Assembly: GCA_023053545.1 (NCBI GenBank)
Contig: JAKZAN010000005.1
Location: 12,710,001 to 12,774,000 of the forward strand
From: Lepidurus packardi
Taxonomy: Eukaryota > Arthropoda > Branchiopoda > Notostraca > Triopsidae
DNA: 64,000 nucleotides
Reading direction: 5' to 3'
The position numbers were made by a program, and so were the translations under genes. Positions within the stretch are counted from its first letter, which is position 1, and each line of letters begins with the position of its first letter. Positions 1 through 11,432 of this stretch are shown one piece after another. The notes under the pieces were generated by a model, which did no database searches, had not been told where the DNA came from, and saw nothing but the letters and a program-made list of their open reading frames with translations.

Positions 1-137
1 AACTCATGAATCGGGTGCCGCGTAGTATCCATCGGTATGTAAAACAGTTTCAGTTTGCTCAGTTGCACAACTGCGTAGTACATCCCTGTTTGCAGAACGA
101 ATTCCGCTTTGACGATCTTCCCTTCAAACTCTAAATC
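1..137 (-). pseudogene. Orphan, frameshifted fourth exon of a DEG/ENaC channel
   Basis: The reverse strand resembles exon 4 of the neighbouring channel gene (about 4,872-5,030), with the residues VLQ.GMYYAV readable. After YYAV a few bases are missing relative to that copy, and the conserved SSAS...VLHTDG stretch is read out of frame. No exon 3 (FGSC motif), exon 2 (MGF start) or exon 1 (TM1) lies in the 900 bases upstream before the next gene ends. It is therefore a relic or a captured exon, not part of a working gene, unless its other exons are elsewhere. The left edge is cut by the window. Confidence 0.75.
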
Positions 138-1053
138 CGAAATAGATTAAAAAGGAGTTGCATAGAAGGAAAGGGTTGCATATTCCCTCTCTATATCTTT
201 ACTCTATGAGGTAACCTAGACACTGGTTTGACCGTCGTTGTTCATTTTAGTTTATTCCGTTTATTCCGCTAATTGGATCCGACTCTCTTGGTCGAAGAGC
301 CAGTTGTGTTAGTAGAGGCTAGTAATTAGTTAATTTTGTGAGTAAATACTTGGCAATACGTTTGCCTGTTGTTTCCTTTGTTCATTTTAGTTTATTCCGT
401 GATACCTAGATGGCGTTTTATGTTCACGTCTCGCAGAGACATCCGCTATTAGGAACGTTGTTTGGTCAAGAACGTGTCTCATGTTGTTGTCAAGTTTTCT
501 TTTGGTGATAGAGAAGCTTTACTAACAAGGAGTTAAATAACCAGGTAAGCCATATTTTTCCTTATAAAGGCTCAGTTATCTGCCTAGTTAAGAAAAGCGA
601 GATTCTTTTACTGAAACTAGATTTGAACGAGTTTTTCGAAGTCAAAAGAGGCGCATTGTTTGTTCTTGTTTGGTAGTCAGGAGAAACCACTCATTCTAAA
701 GAACGAATTAGGACTTCCTAGTTAGACCTTTGTATACGAATTACTACCCAGAAAATGTTTACGTTCCCTCACACTACTTGCAACATGACTTGCAAATTTA
801 AACCCACCTGGACCTTTCGAGAAGGTCAACTTGCAATTACCGTTATTTCGAATTCTCGAGTATTAAACTTAATTGTTTTACACTTTACATTACCATAGCT
901 TTGGATGTACGTGTATTAGAGGATTAATTCGGAATATTTTAGTGTTTTTGAAGTCCATAGCTCTCTATTGTGTTTAGTTGAAGAAATCGTTAGTATTATT
1001 GTTAGGTTGTATTGATGAAATTCAAGGAATAATGCAAAATTGGGAATGAGAAG
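138..1053. other. Intergenic spacer without a gene
   Basis: No coding exon was found. A short phrase around TTCATTTTAGTTTATTCCG occurs twice, near 242 and 381. A CTAGATGGCG motif sits at 406-415. The stretch around 295-360 resembles the spacer near 3,738-3,808, so part of the spacer was probably duplicated with the genes. Confidence 0.6.
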
Positions 1054-3439
1054 CTAAGTTGAGAAACATTTGATGCAGCAACGGAAAAATAGAGCCAAGA
1101 TTTCGAGGATAGAAATGAGGCTAGCTCCCAGAAAAAGGCCCAAGTTGCCTCCCACTTCCCCTAATTTGGATTTTAATAAATTATAAAAGAAATTTTTAGA
1201 AATTTCATTGATTGTTTTTCATTAATTTTGTTACCGAGCCATTTAAGATAAGTATTGGTGTGACTTATGCGCGCTTGGTAATGGAACGATTGATAGAAGA
1301 AATGCAGTACGATTGGATCGTATCTATGTGAATCCAAACTTTTTTCCTACGAGTTTCTTTGAAATGAGACAAATTTTACCTTGATATGTTCTCGTAATAT
1401 TGTCGATCAAGTAACTCGCTATTCAAGTTAGAATAACTAGGCGATAAGTCGTAAATTTCTTCTACGCACTCTATGGGACAGTGTTCAGGATCTTTTTTTT
1501 TTTTTTTAAAAAAATAGAGATTCATTAGTATTTTATAATGTCTTTTTTTATGAATACTATTTGGAGCAAGGTCGTAGTTAAAATCCAGAAGCTGTTGAGG
1601 TTCACATAACGGTGTCGAGTCTAAAAGCCCAAAAGAGCCAAGTGTCAATAGATTTACTGTGGAATAGTTTTTGGTTTTTCGTTTATGAAATTCCGATAAG
1701 AAATTGCATATAGCATAGGATATAGCATAAGACCAAATGGGTCTATCACCATTGCCATCTTTTGACAAGAATGATCAACTTCTGGCTGCGCAGACGCAAG
1801 GCGCGTTTTCATATACACACATGCGCAGTAAATATGTACCAAGCTATAAGCTATACTGGAGCTTTTAACGTATTTTAACCGAATTGGCATTCATTATGGT
1901 TATTAAAATGACTGAAATTAGGTTTCCTTACTCCCGTGTTTGTAGAATACCGCGGAACAATTGCTTTGGTTCTGGTAATTATGCTGCCAATAAGTTAAGT
2001 GACAGTTTTGCTTGCTGTAATAATCGTAATCAGGAGTTAACAATGGAATATTCCTTTGTGATCGAATTGAAGGATTTTTGATCCAATCCTTTCTGTCTAT
2101 GCAAGTGTAAGGAGCTAGGGCGTTGTTCTTTAATTCACTACTGTCAATCTAAGGGCGGGAGAGGTAGAATGAATTATCAGTCATCTTTCTGATCTTTCTA
2201 ATGCTTTTTGGACGAATTTCGTTATTTTTACCACCGACTTGGTGATGGGCAAGGACACCCATGAAAAAGGCGCTGCATACCGACCATGTGTGTGTAAAAC
2301 ACCTCCGATATGTACTGCCGGACTGGAAACTGCGTAGTACAACCCTTTCCGTAGAACGTACTCGGATTTAATAAGATCGAGGTCGAAATCTGAGGTTACA
2401 AAGAAAGATGTATACAGTTTGTAAAGGAATCTGCAATTCGGGTACTTATGGTGTGAAGATTGTTAGGCAGAATGTAGACTACGAAACCAGCATCCCTTGA
2501 CTGGTATTCTTGTTTAATGGGTTTCTCGTGTGTGGTAATACAACTGCCAAAGGTACTCACGTGCGGTACAGGGTCGAAGAATTCCTTGCAGCAGTTGTGT
2601 GCATGGTAGTAGGTTCCTGCCTTAGTGCAGCCCAAGATCATGTCTATACATCTTTATAAGGTTTGGGTTAAAAATTAGATATTATAACTCAGTACATGTA
2701 TTAAGTTATTACTGGATGGCTGCGTTTTCTATCACAGATTTTAAGGTCCATGGACCCTTGGTCATAATTGTATCAAATTCCGTTTTCAAAGCTTCTTGCT
2801 TTTTTTTATCATTATTGAATATTGGATTGGCTGTATTATCCGAAGTCGCGAGGGTCAAATACGTTGCCGTTGTGCTATTGAAACCCATAGCTACACGTTT
2901 AAAATTTTTTAATATTTAGAAAGAATTATTCCACTTTGAAACTATTGTAGCAGGAGTTATATTGTCTCTCGCCATCGTAATAATTCTGGTAATCTTAAAA
3001 AGAATGTGATCTTATAGAATTAGAAGCATTAGATAGCAATAGTAGACGTAGTAGGAGTTGTTTTGGAAAGAGACTAACCTGCAAGTCGAGTCATGTTGAA
3101 GATAGAAGTGTCACAGATATGAATGTCGGGCAGAATTGCATCCGTTACGCCGTCGGATCGTTCGAGGAATTCTGTCGTTAAGGATTGGCTAACTAAACTG
3201 GTCACGCTAGAATGAATCAGCAGGATGGCCACAACAGCGAAAGCGGCAATCACCGCCGCCCAAAGCCATCGAAAACAGAAGATTTCATTGTTGTCCACTA
3301 CATGCGCGAAGCCGTGGTTAGCCGTGGTACGGCAGAAGTAGACCACTGTTCCACATTCATTGTTGCATTGGCTGCAAACAACGGCAGGCTTAGGGTCTTT
3401 GAGAAACTCTTTGACTGGTTGTACTTTTGGACGGTGCAT
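1054..3439 (-). CDS. DEG/ENaC (pickpocket-like) sodium channel, array gene 1
   Basis: Predicted amiloride-sensitive, trimeric cation channel subunit of the plasma membrane; the ligand is unknown. Nine exons with GT-AG borders keep one frame: 3079-3439, 2713-2890, 2446-2651, 2232-2389, 1932-2148, 1558-1620, 1380-1491, 1235-1323 and 1054-1160, giving 496 aa, a usual length for the family. Exon 1 has a short cytosolic N-terminus, the gating motif in ANHGFAHVVD, a hydrophobic TM1 and the post-TM1 motif LPDIHICD. The ectodomain has the Cys pairs of NCC..FF and FGSC and a YYAVSS strand. The last exon has GEVGG then GLFLGASL, in which G-A-S is the selectivity filter, then TM2 and a short tail. The start ATG is the first Met before the basic PKVQPVKEF stretch, as in its paralogs. 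A 56-bp intron splits the penultimate coding region. Confidence 0.92.
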
Positions 3440-3941
3440 CCTCTAGCTGATCGGGTCTTGACGACAACCAGGTTTTGAAAGGACTAACTAACATTACTGT
3501 CGTCCTGGACCTTATATTGATGTTAGGTATCGAACGATCTATATACAAACCTTTCCCTCTATAAAAAGACTTGCCATGTCAACTAATGGCTTATGATTTA
3601 TACCTTGACGTTATTGACGCCTGGGCCAAGCTATTTTACTTCTTATGAATTACTAAATGGATTCTCAAGCCTTTTCAGCAATTCGTCGCAGTCAATTTCG
3701 TCATATAGAGCTAATTGCAACCGACGCTTTTGATACAAGAGCCAGTACTATTAAATCGAGACTAATAATAAGCTAGCTGTGTTAGTAGATACTTTAAATG
3801 GCAATGCTCATGGAACACTGCGGAAGATTATTGTGTATTTTCCGTTCGCCTACTGGAATGGGAAAGAATTAGGCTACAGCGTCATGTGATGCAGTTTCAA
3901 GTGATGGTGAAGTTTGAAGGGGCTGATGAGAACTCGAAAGG
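3440..3941. other. Intergenic spacer, 5' flank of array gene 1
   Basis: No gene was found. The sequence CGATCAGCT lies just upstream of the gene 1 start, and the same nonamer lies upstream of the start of array gene 5. It may contain an initiator, but this rests on two instances only. Confidence 0.4.
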
Positions 3942-6011
3942 TTATAATCTGCGTTTTCCACAAGTGGATTGGAGACAGCAGCGGAAAAAGAGAGCCGCAA
4001 TCTCTAGGATTGAAATGAGACTAGCGCCCAGAAAGAGACCCAGGTTTCCTCCCACTTCACCTGTATTTAACCATAATTTAGAGTGTTATAATAGGCTTAA
4101 ATAGTTTAGGAACTTATTCCAAGCTTTCTGGTACCTAGCCATTTCAAATACGTCGTAGTGTGACTTATCCGCACTTGGTATCTGAACGTGGTGTAGAAGA
4201 AATGAAACACGATGGGCTGGGAACTATGGACCAGAAATGCCAATTTTCTCTTTAAGACTTGAGAGTCTTATCAAGGGACAGATTGTGCAAGGGCTTACTT
4301 AGTAATGTTGAAATCGTATTCTTCAGCTAGAACCCCATCGTGCAGATACGAAGAACTAGGCGATATGACAAAGGATTCCACAACACACTCCACCGGACAG
4401 TGGTCATCCGAAGCTTTAAAAAAAATTTAAAACGTGGTGGGGATTTGAGTTCTAATTGTAATTAAGTATTAAATTACGGTTTTTTAGGTCATCTGCCCCA
4501 GATACCATGACGTCGTCAGGAGCGCATATCTCCGTAGAATCTAAGATTCAATTAAGAGAATATTAACTTGCAATGAAAGTCCACTGCATTTATGGAATCC
4601 CTTTAGTTCTTACTGCCGTAGGCGTAGAAGACAACGGAGCAATTGACTTCACGCCGGTACGCGTTCTGTTTATAAGACATGTAACAGTTTTCGCGACTGT
4701 AGAAAGGGTGTTCGGGAGTCCTGAGTGCTTTATAGCTAGAGTCATCAACGTCCACACAGGTATAGGGAGCCAGGGCGTTACCTTTCAGTTCACTGTAGTC
4801 GACCTGTAGTAAACGGGTAGGGTGTTTACTTCTTCTCATTTTATAAGGTCTCTAATCTTACTATTGATTTAGTAATAGGCACCGAAACCCATGAATCAGG
4901 TGCCGCGTAGTATCCGTCGGTATGTAAAACAGTATCAGTTTGCTCAGAAGCACTCGAAACTGCGTAGTACATCCCTTTTTGCAGAACGTATTCCGGTTTC
5001 ACGATCTTCCCTTCAAACCCTAAATCCACCCAACTTAGACTAATACTGCAAGTCAATCCTATTCCATTACGGGGAATTTCTAGTATACCTATGTTATCGT
5101 TATAGTTGGGGGTAGTGTAGACTATGAATCCATCGTCTCGGGAGTCGTACTCTTGTTTAATAGCTTTCCCGTAGTTGCCGATACAGCTGCCAAAGATGGT
5201 TACAACCGGTTTAGGATGGAAGAATGTATCACAGCATTTTTGTTTGGGGTAGAAAGTCCCTGCTTTGCTGCAGCCGAAAACTATATCTGCACATCTGTTT
5301 AAGAGGAAAAGCAATTGCAGTTCCGTTAGGTGTTATGAAGAGGGAGGTTACGTGAGTGCTGCTTTGTCGATGACGGCTATGACGGTCAAGGAGCCTTCCT
5401 CTAAAATGCGTTCAAAATCTTTTTTAAGAGCCTCTTTGTAGGCCTCGTTGCTAACAAACATTCGGTGAGCGGCATTAGGAGATGTCGCCAACGTTAAATA
5501 TAGAGCCGTAGTTTTGTTGAAACCCATTCCTAAGTATTCAACGCAGTGTTTGTAAGATTTAAAACAATCAGATTGTTAAGTGGCGTTGGTGTAGGAGCGA
5601 GGTTTAGTTGTACTGACCTTCAAGACGAGTTTTGCTGAAGATTGAAGTGTCGCAGATGTGGATGTCTGGTAAGGTAGCGTTAAATTCATCCTTGGGACTC
5701 GCTTCGAAGAGCTCGGTAGTTAAACTTCGACTTAACAAAGTGACAATACTCATGTAGACGAAAAAGGTTATAAAGGCCGTTAAAGCAGCAATGACGAGAG
5801 CCCAGAAGACTCGCAGCCAGTAAATTTCGTCGTTGTCGACAACATGGGCGAAGGCGTGATTGGCTGTTGTGCGGCAGAAATACTTGACTTGTTCAATGAT
5901 AAACTTGGATTTCGGTGGTTTTCTAGTCATTTCAAGTGTGGAGGGGTTTGTAGCTTCTTGGAGGAACAGTCTCTTCCCTAGTAGTTCGCCTGGATCATGC
6001 ATTTTGATCAT
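3942..6011 (-). CDS. DEG/ENaC (pickpocket-like) sodium channel, array gene 2
   Basis: All modules of the array family are present. TM1 exon at about 5,630-6,011 with NHAFAHVVD, so the canonical HG is HA here; exon 2 (MGFNKTTALYLTLATS) near 5,345-5,530; exon 3 (FGCSKAG..., FGSC) near 5,105-5,310; exon 4 (MYYAVSSAS) near 4,865-5,035; exon 5 (ELKGNALAPYTC) near 4,620-4,810; a short exon 6 near 4,470-4,545; a split exon 7 with PIVFHFFY; and TM2 with GLFLGASLISILE ending in CGKRRL. The intron in exon 7 opens with GTAAGC and closes with CCATAG. Two in-frame ATGs lie nine bases apart (6,011 and 6,002), and I use the first. Replacement of the gating HG glycine by Ala is unusual and could alter open probability. 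Confidence 0.9.
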
Positions 6012-7567
6012 GTAGTCTTGATCATGTTGGCAACCAGATTAACCGTTTAGTGGCTTGGAAAGGGCAAAATATCCTGTCAGTTTTTGTACCAGTATTGATT
6101 GACACATTAAGTTCTATCAAAATGTCGCGTCGATATTCCTGGTCGTCTTCTTTGTCTTCTTCGTTTCACGTTAGTCAGTCTTAAAAGTTACTGTCTTGCA
6201 TCGATCTGCTTATTAGCGGTAACTTGGACTACACTTACGACCATTGATTAGTTGATCTGACAACACTAACAGATTCTAACGTAGAACGTTACAGCACCTA
6301 ATGAAACAATGACCGTCACTATTCTCCGGACTGTAGTACCTTAAGGTTGCACACACTGGTGAAACGAGCTACACTAACCAGAAATAAGATATTCCTTTTT
6401 ATGGTTCATAAATTCCATCGTTAACGTTTGACTAAAGAAGATTGGTCTTGGCCACTCAGTGTGGCGAGCACCAGGACAGTACTGATACACAAGCCAAGCC
6501 AAGGATCACTGCAGGCCACCTAGTGCGCCAAAGCGAAACTATTCCTTGTTGTCTGCCTGCGACGCGGCGAAAGCGTGGTGGCCACGTGGCCACGCGTAAT
6601 TAAGGCGCGAAATCAAGGAGTAACGGCTTGTGTCCAAGTCCGACTTTTCAGTGTTGACTCCCAGTGGCTCAACAATGAAAACTGAAGAAGTATTATTGAA
6701 AACTCCAAAAAATATCCAAAATGTAGGACATTTCAATACATCTTACAAATATGAAGATAAGGTGGATCTGTTAATGATGTTATAGACAATTTGTAGAAAT
6801 ACTTTATTATTGTAGTTTCATTATACAAATAAATATTGTAGTTTCATTATACAAAACGTATATACGAGACATACACTAGTTTAGTGAACGAAAGCGCGAT
6901 GAGATTAAAGAAGATTGTAAGACTGACTTTTGCTTTTGTATCTATTGTAGCACCAGATCAAGTTCTATTTTATTCAAGTTTTTCCCTCGTTGCAGTAACA
7001 CTAGCGAAATGTGGGTAAATAGTGGCAGATACATTACGGATCTCGCTTAATGGACGAGAATGTGTACACAAGAAAGCCTGTACATTTTGTCGGACATGAC
7101 GTATAGGTCGTGGGGCCCCAAACCCTCACAAAGGTCAGCGTTTCGAAGTTGCATGGCTGGGCAAGTGTTGGAACTTTATCTGTAGGCGGAGTGCTAAAGG
7201 AAGGTAAATGAACGATACTTTCTGGTAAAAGAAAAAGATGTCGTGCCAAAATAGGGTCGTAACTGGTAAAAGGGTTTTTTTTAGGACAGTTACGACTAGT
7301 TCTGAAGTACTGGAGCCAGCTGTTACTTATTGATCTATGGCCAAGCTCTACTTGCACTCAGTTTCATGTTTAGTGAGACAGGTTATACTTTGGAAGGTAC
7401 CTTCTAAAGTATAAGCTGTAAATTAGAAGGTACATTCTCCCGAAATGATTAGAGGCATGCTAGATTTGACAAAGAGCTTATCAAAACGGATCAAATTTAC
7501 GGTCTAAAGAGGATAGAATTGTAAACTTAATTAAGCCTTTTTAGCTTAGAGTTAGCTTTTGAATCGC
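6012..7567. other. Intergenic region between array genes 2 and 3
   Basis: No coding exon with family motifs was found. The stretch 6,240-6,420 resembles 9,820-9,960 upstream of array gene 3, so the 5' flank was duplicated together with the gene. A short palindromic run GTGGCCACGTGGCCAC lies near 6,580. Confidence 0.5.
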
Positions 7568-9623
7568 TCAGATCAGCTCGCCTTGAAACGATCTGACGAA
7601 GCAGCGGAATAGTAGAGCTACTATTTCTAGAATGGAAAGGAGACTGCCGCCCAGGAAGAGTCCCAAGTTCCCCCCCACTTCGCCTAATTCAAGGTTATAC
7701 CTTCAATGTCATTCAAGTCATGTCAAGGAGGTACTTGCCTAACCATTTCTGCAAGCTATCCGTGTGACTCTTGCGCAGCTGATACTTGAAAGTGGAATAG
7801 AAGAAGTGCAAAACCACTGGCTGGCGTCTGTTTCAAACAGTGACTTCTTGATTATGTCCTTGAGAAAATTAAATATCTACTCAGTGAGGTTAGTGTCGTA
7901 TTTGAGGTCCAGGTATTCGGTGTTGAATAGAGCGCTACTGGGTGCCAATTCGAACGTCTCAGCAATGCACTCTATCGGGCACTCTTCCTCATCTAAGCCA
8001 TCTAAATGCAACAAACCAACTTTGTATTAGGCTCTTGGTACCTTCAGTTCAACTATATGAAGCAGAAGGCTTATACTCGTCCATGAAGTATTACTGGGCT
8101 CGACGCTTATGATGATGGCAGGATCGCACACTTGATCAAACGCTGGATTCAGCGAGTGAGCCCAGAGAGAAGTAATATTACATTGTTTAGTGCAAGAGAA
8201 ATTGATCAACTTACGTCCATGCTTATAAAATACAGCAGAGCAATTGTACGTGTTGTACCCATCTTGTAATTTGGACATCCGACAGTTGGGTTCGCTATAG
8301 TAATCGTACCCAGGAGCTTTTTCTTGTATCGAGTCTTGGTCTTTAGCGTCTATACATGTATACGGAGCTAAGAGATTGTCTTTGAGTTCGCTAGAATCCA
8401 CCTATCAATCAAATTTTGTAGGCGTAAGATTCTTATTTCAATAGGCTAGAAGTAATTTGATGATAGCTCATAGTTTTCAAGTTTGATTGGTACTGCCTTA
8501 CCACTGACTTGGTGATGGGCACCGAAACCCAGGTATTCGGTGCTGCAAAGCGCCCCGCTGTGTGCAGAACAGACGCAATATCCTCGGCTGCACTCGAAAC
8601 TGCGTAGTACAGTCCTTTTTGGAGTACGTAGTCGGCTTTGATGATGCTGAGGTCAAAATCTGGAATGGACTTGGATAAATCTAGAGTAAAGTCCAAACAA
8701 CTTCGGAATTTTTACTTAGGACGTTTTGGTTGGGCAATAGGTAGACTGTAAACCCATCACCTCTGGACGCAGAACGTTGCTGGATATCTTTCCCATGCGT
8801 GGTGATGCAACTGCCAAAAATACTCACGTAAGTTGAGTTGGCGAAGAAATTTTCACAACAATCGGTTGAGTTATGAAATTCCCCCGCTTTGCTGCATGTC
8901 CAAACGATATCCGAGCATCTGTGTTTGGGTAGAAGGATGGTGGCAATTGAGTGATTGGTGGCAATTGAGTAATGACAAACTATAGAGAAGCAACTAGGTT
9001 CTACTTGATCGATGCTCTGTCCATGACATCCTTGACAGTCCAATCGCCATTAGCCAGAATGCTGTCGAACGGTTCTTTAAGATGCGTTAGATAGTCGAAA
9101 TCGCTTAGCGAATTGTGGAATGAGTTATCCGACGTCGCTAGGGTCAAATACGTAGCTAGAGTGTCGTTGAAACCCATTTCTGCTCACAGATTTAGGGAAA
9201 AAAGTCTAAATACTTTACATATTGGCTTGAACCATAACACGTACCGTACAGCTTATCGGATTTGAAGATGGAAGCGTCACATATGTGAATATCAGGTAGC
9301 ATCATCCCTTCCTTCTTGTGGTCGCGATGGGCCTGATCCACGATTTCGGTGGTTAAGTTCTGGTTGAGCAAAGTCTCCAAACTCACGAACATCAGTCTGA
9401 TGAAAATTACTGCAAAACAGGCCACCACTATGGCCCAGGTAATGCGGAAAGCGAAGATTTCTCTGTCATCCACAATATGCGCGAAACCGTGATTGGCAGT
9501 CGTGCCGCAGAAATAACTCAGTTGGTCACATTTGGGGACTTTGGGTTTGGGTTTCCTGTAGATAGCGACAGGCCCCGGATCCTTCAGGAACTTTGCGACT
9601 GGTACTTTCCCTGAACGCTTCAT
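7568..9623 (-). CDS. DEG/ENaC (pickpocket-like) sodium channel, array gene 3
   Basis: TM1 exon 9,245-9,623 reads MKRSG..., with a basic KPKPKVPK stretch before the motif ANHGFAHIVD and LPDIHICD after TM1. Exon 2 (MGFNDTLATYLTLATS) lies near 9,010-9,178, exon 3 (WTCSKAG..., VSIFGSC) near 8,710-8,930, exon 4 near 8,510-8,670, and exon 5 (SSELKDNLLAPYTC) near 8,215-8,402. Exon 6 (VCDPAIIISVEPS) lies near 8,042-8,145. Exon 7 is split by a short intron, then VLHFFYSTFKYQLRKSH. The TM2 exon has GLFLGGSLLSILE, so the filter triplet is G-G-S instead of the G-A-S seen in most copies. It stops at 7,568-7,570. A TATAAG element sits at 9,656-9,661 on the coding strand, unusually close to the ATG. Confidence 0.91.
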
Positions 9624-10762
9624 TTCTGGGTGGTAAGACTGTAGAACGACCGGTTCTTATACCGTACCCTTAAAGCAATCGATTATTTCTTATGCCCTTT
9701 GATGACTCAGAGCGTTCAATTTGAACTTTCACTACGCACATAAGTTAACGAGAAGTACTACCTCAAACTATTCCCCGGCGTGGAACCAGTATGGAACGAG
9801 ATCCATCGATTTCTTGACCTTACGATACAGATATAGATTAGGACATTGAACGTCACGCCACCTAATGAAATGATGACCTTCTCTACGGGAAGTACTTCCA
9901 TAAGTGGTTGCCCACACTCGTGAAACGAATAAAACCAGCCAGAGCAACTGAGATGCAAACCAGAGTAAGGCAATACTCTGTTAGTACACGTGTCCCGGAT
10001 TGCTCCGGAAGGACAGAAGACTTTGAACCTTGACCCATGACTTTGTATACGGCTAATTGACGATACTTGACCTTTGCATTCTTTCTTGTCATCAATAACC
10101 ATGACTAAGACATTACCTGACCTTTCCGCGAATCACAACTTCGGACGTTAACTATACGACTGAACTTTTGGACTATAGATACAGAGTCCAGATCGAACAC
10201 CGACACAATCCAAAGAACAACAAAGACAGTTCACAACGAACGTCAATACATTATCTTTCCACTAAAGCCAGTAGTCTTGATAGTGTCACCCTTTACTTGA
10301 AGCTACTTGTTAGGGACATTAATTTGATCCGTAACAACACGTATTGCCTCGTTTTGGACCTAGATTTTGTCACGCTCCAGTACGTTCACGCTGCAGTCGC
10401 TGCTGCCGTCACGCTGCAGTAGTTCTTTAGTGGTGAATGTTGAAGAATCTATTTAAGACGATATATTGAAGAATCTCTTTAAGAGGATACATAAAAGTTT
10501 CTGTTTGTCGTTAAGAGTATTGATCATAGGGAGGGGCCTTCAGCACCCTGACTAATGGGCGCCAATTACTGTATAACTGTTACGACTACTGTTACATCCC
10601 TTAGTGTATTTCCATCACCCAAACTCACGTAACGAGTCATAACATCCAAGCGTAATGTTATCGGATAGTTACATAGGTATTTAGAGAGAATGGTCGTAAC
10701 TATAGGCGTGGTTTGGTGTATTGCTTCACCCAAAATACTTCGTGATCCCTGTATTGTTCCGT
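9624..10762. other. Intergenic region, duplicated 5' flank
   Basis: This stretch contains no family exon. Bases 9,820-9,960 align by eye with 6,240-6,420, including the phrase CACCTAATGAAA. Reading it as protein gives a hydrophobic stretch broken by stops in the other copy, so I treat it as noncoding duplicated flank. Near 10,380-10,420 the phrase TCACGCTGCAGT is repeated. Confidence 0.45.
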
Positions 10763-11432
10763 GAGAGAATGTATGTTGGGCTAGATACCCTTTGACGTGC
10801 AAGTTAGTTACATAACTTGACACTAGATGGTGCAATTGTTGTGTTGTGTTTAGTTCCAAATGTTTACGCTGCATCTCTCTGGAGTTTCTTACAAAACTCT
10901 CGTTTAGTCTCTAGTTTAGTCTTTAGTCTCTAGTTTAAGTGATAGAATTTATGTTGGGCAAGATACCCTTTTACGTGCAAGTTAGTTACATAACATGACA
11001 CTAGATGGTTCGATTGTTGTATTGTGTTTAGTTTTCAAATATTTACGCTGCATCTCTCTGGAGTTTCTTCTAAAGCTCTCGTTTAGTCTTTAGTCTCTAG
11101 TTTAGGTGATAGAATGTATGTTGGGTTAGATACGCTTTTACGTGCAAGTTAGTTACATAACATGACACTAGATGGTGCGATTGTTGTGTTGTGTTTAGTT
11201 TCAAATGTTTACGCTGCATCTCTGGAATTTCTTCTAAAGCTCTCGTTTAGTCTCTAGTTTAGCCTTTAGTCTCTACTTTAGGTGATAGAACGTATGTTGG
11301 GCAAGCTACCCTTTTACGTGCAAGTTAGTTACATAACATGACACTAGATGGTGCGATTGTTGTGTTGTGTTTAGTTTCAAAGGTTTAAGCTGCATCTCTC
11401 TGGAGTTTCTTACAAAACTCTCGTTTAGTCCG
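10763..11432. repeat. Tandem repeat, four units of about 168-176 bp
   Basis: Successive units begin near 10,763, 10,940, 11,108 and 11,284, each with ATGTTGGGC(A/T)AG(A/C)TACCC. Each unit holds CGTGCAAGTTAGTTACATAAC, then ACTAGATGG, then a run of TTTAGTCTCTAG-like text. The last unit runs into the stop codon of array gene 4, so the array border coincides with the gene's 3' end. Confidence 0.9.

Noticed and set aside
9758-10102. A 114-codon minus-strand frame with hydrophobic stretches
   Set aside because: The homologous flank of array gene 2 does not keep the frame, so it is probably duplicated noncoding DNA.
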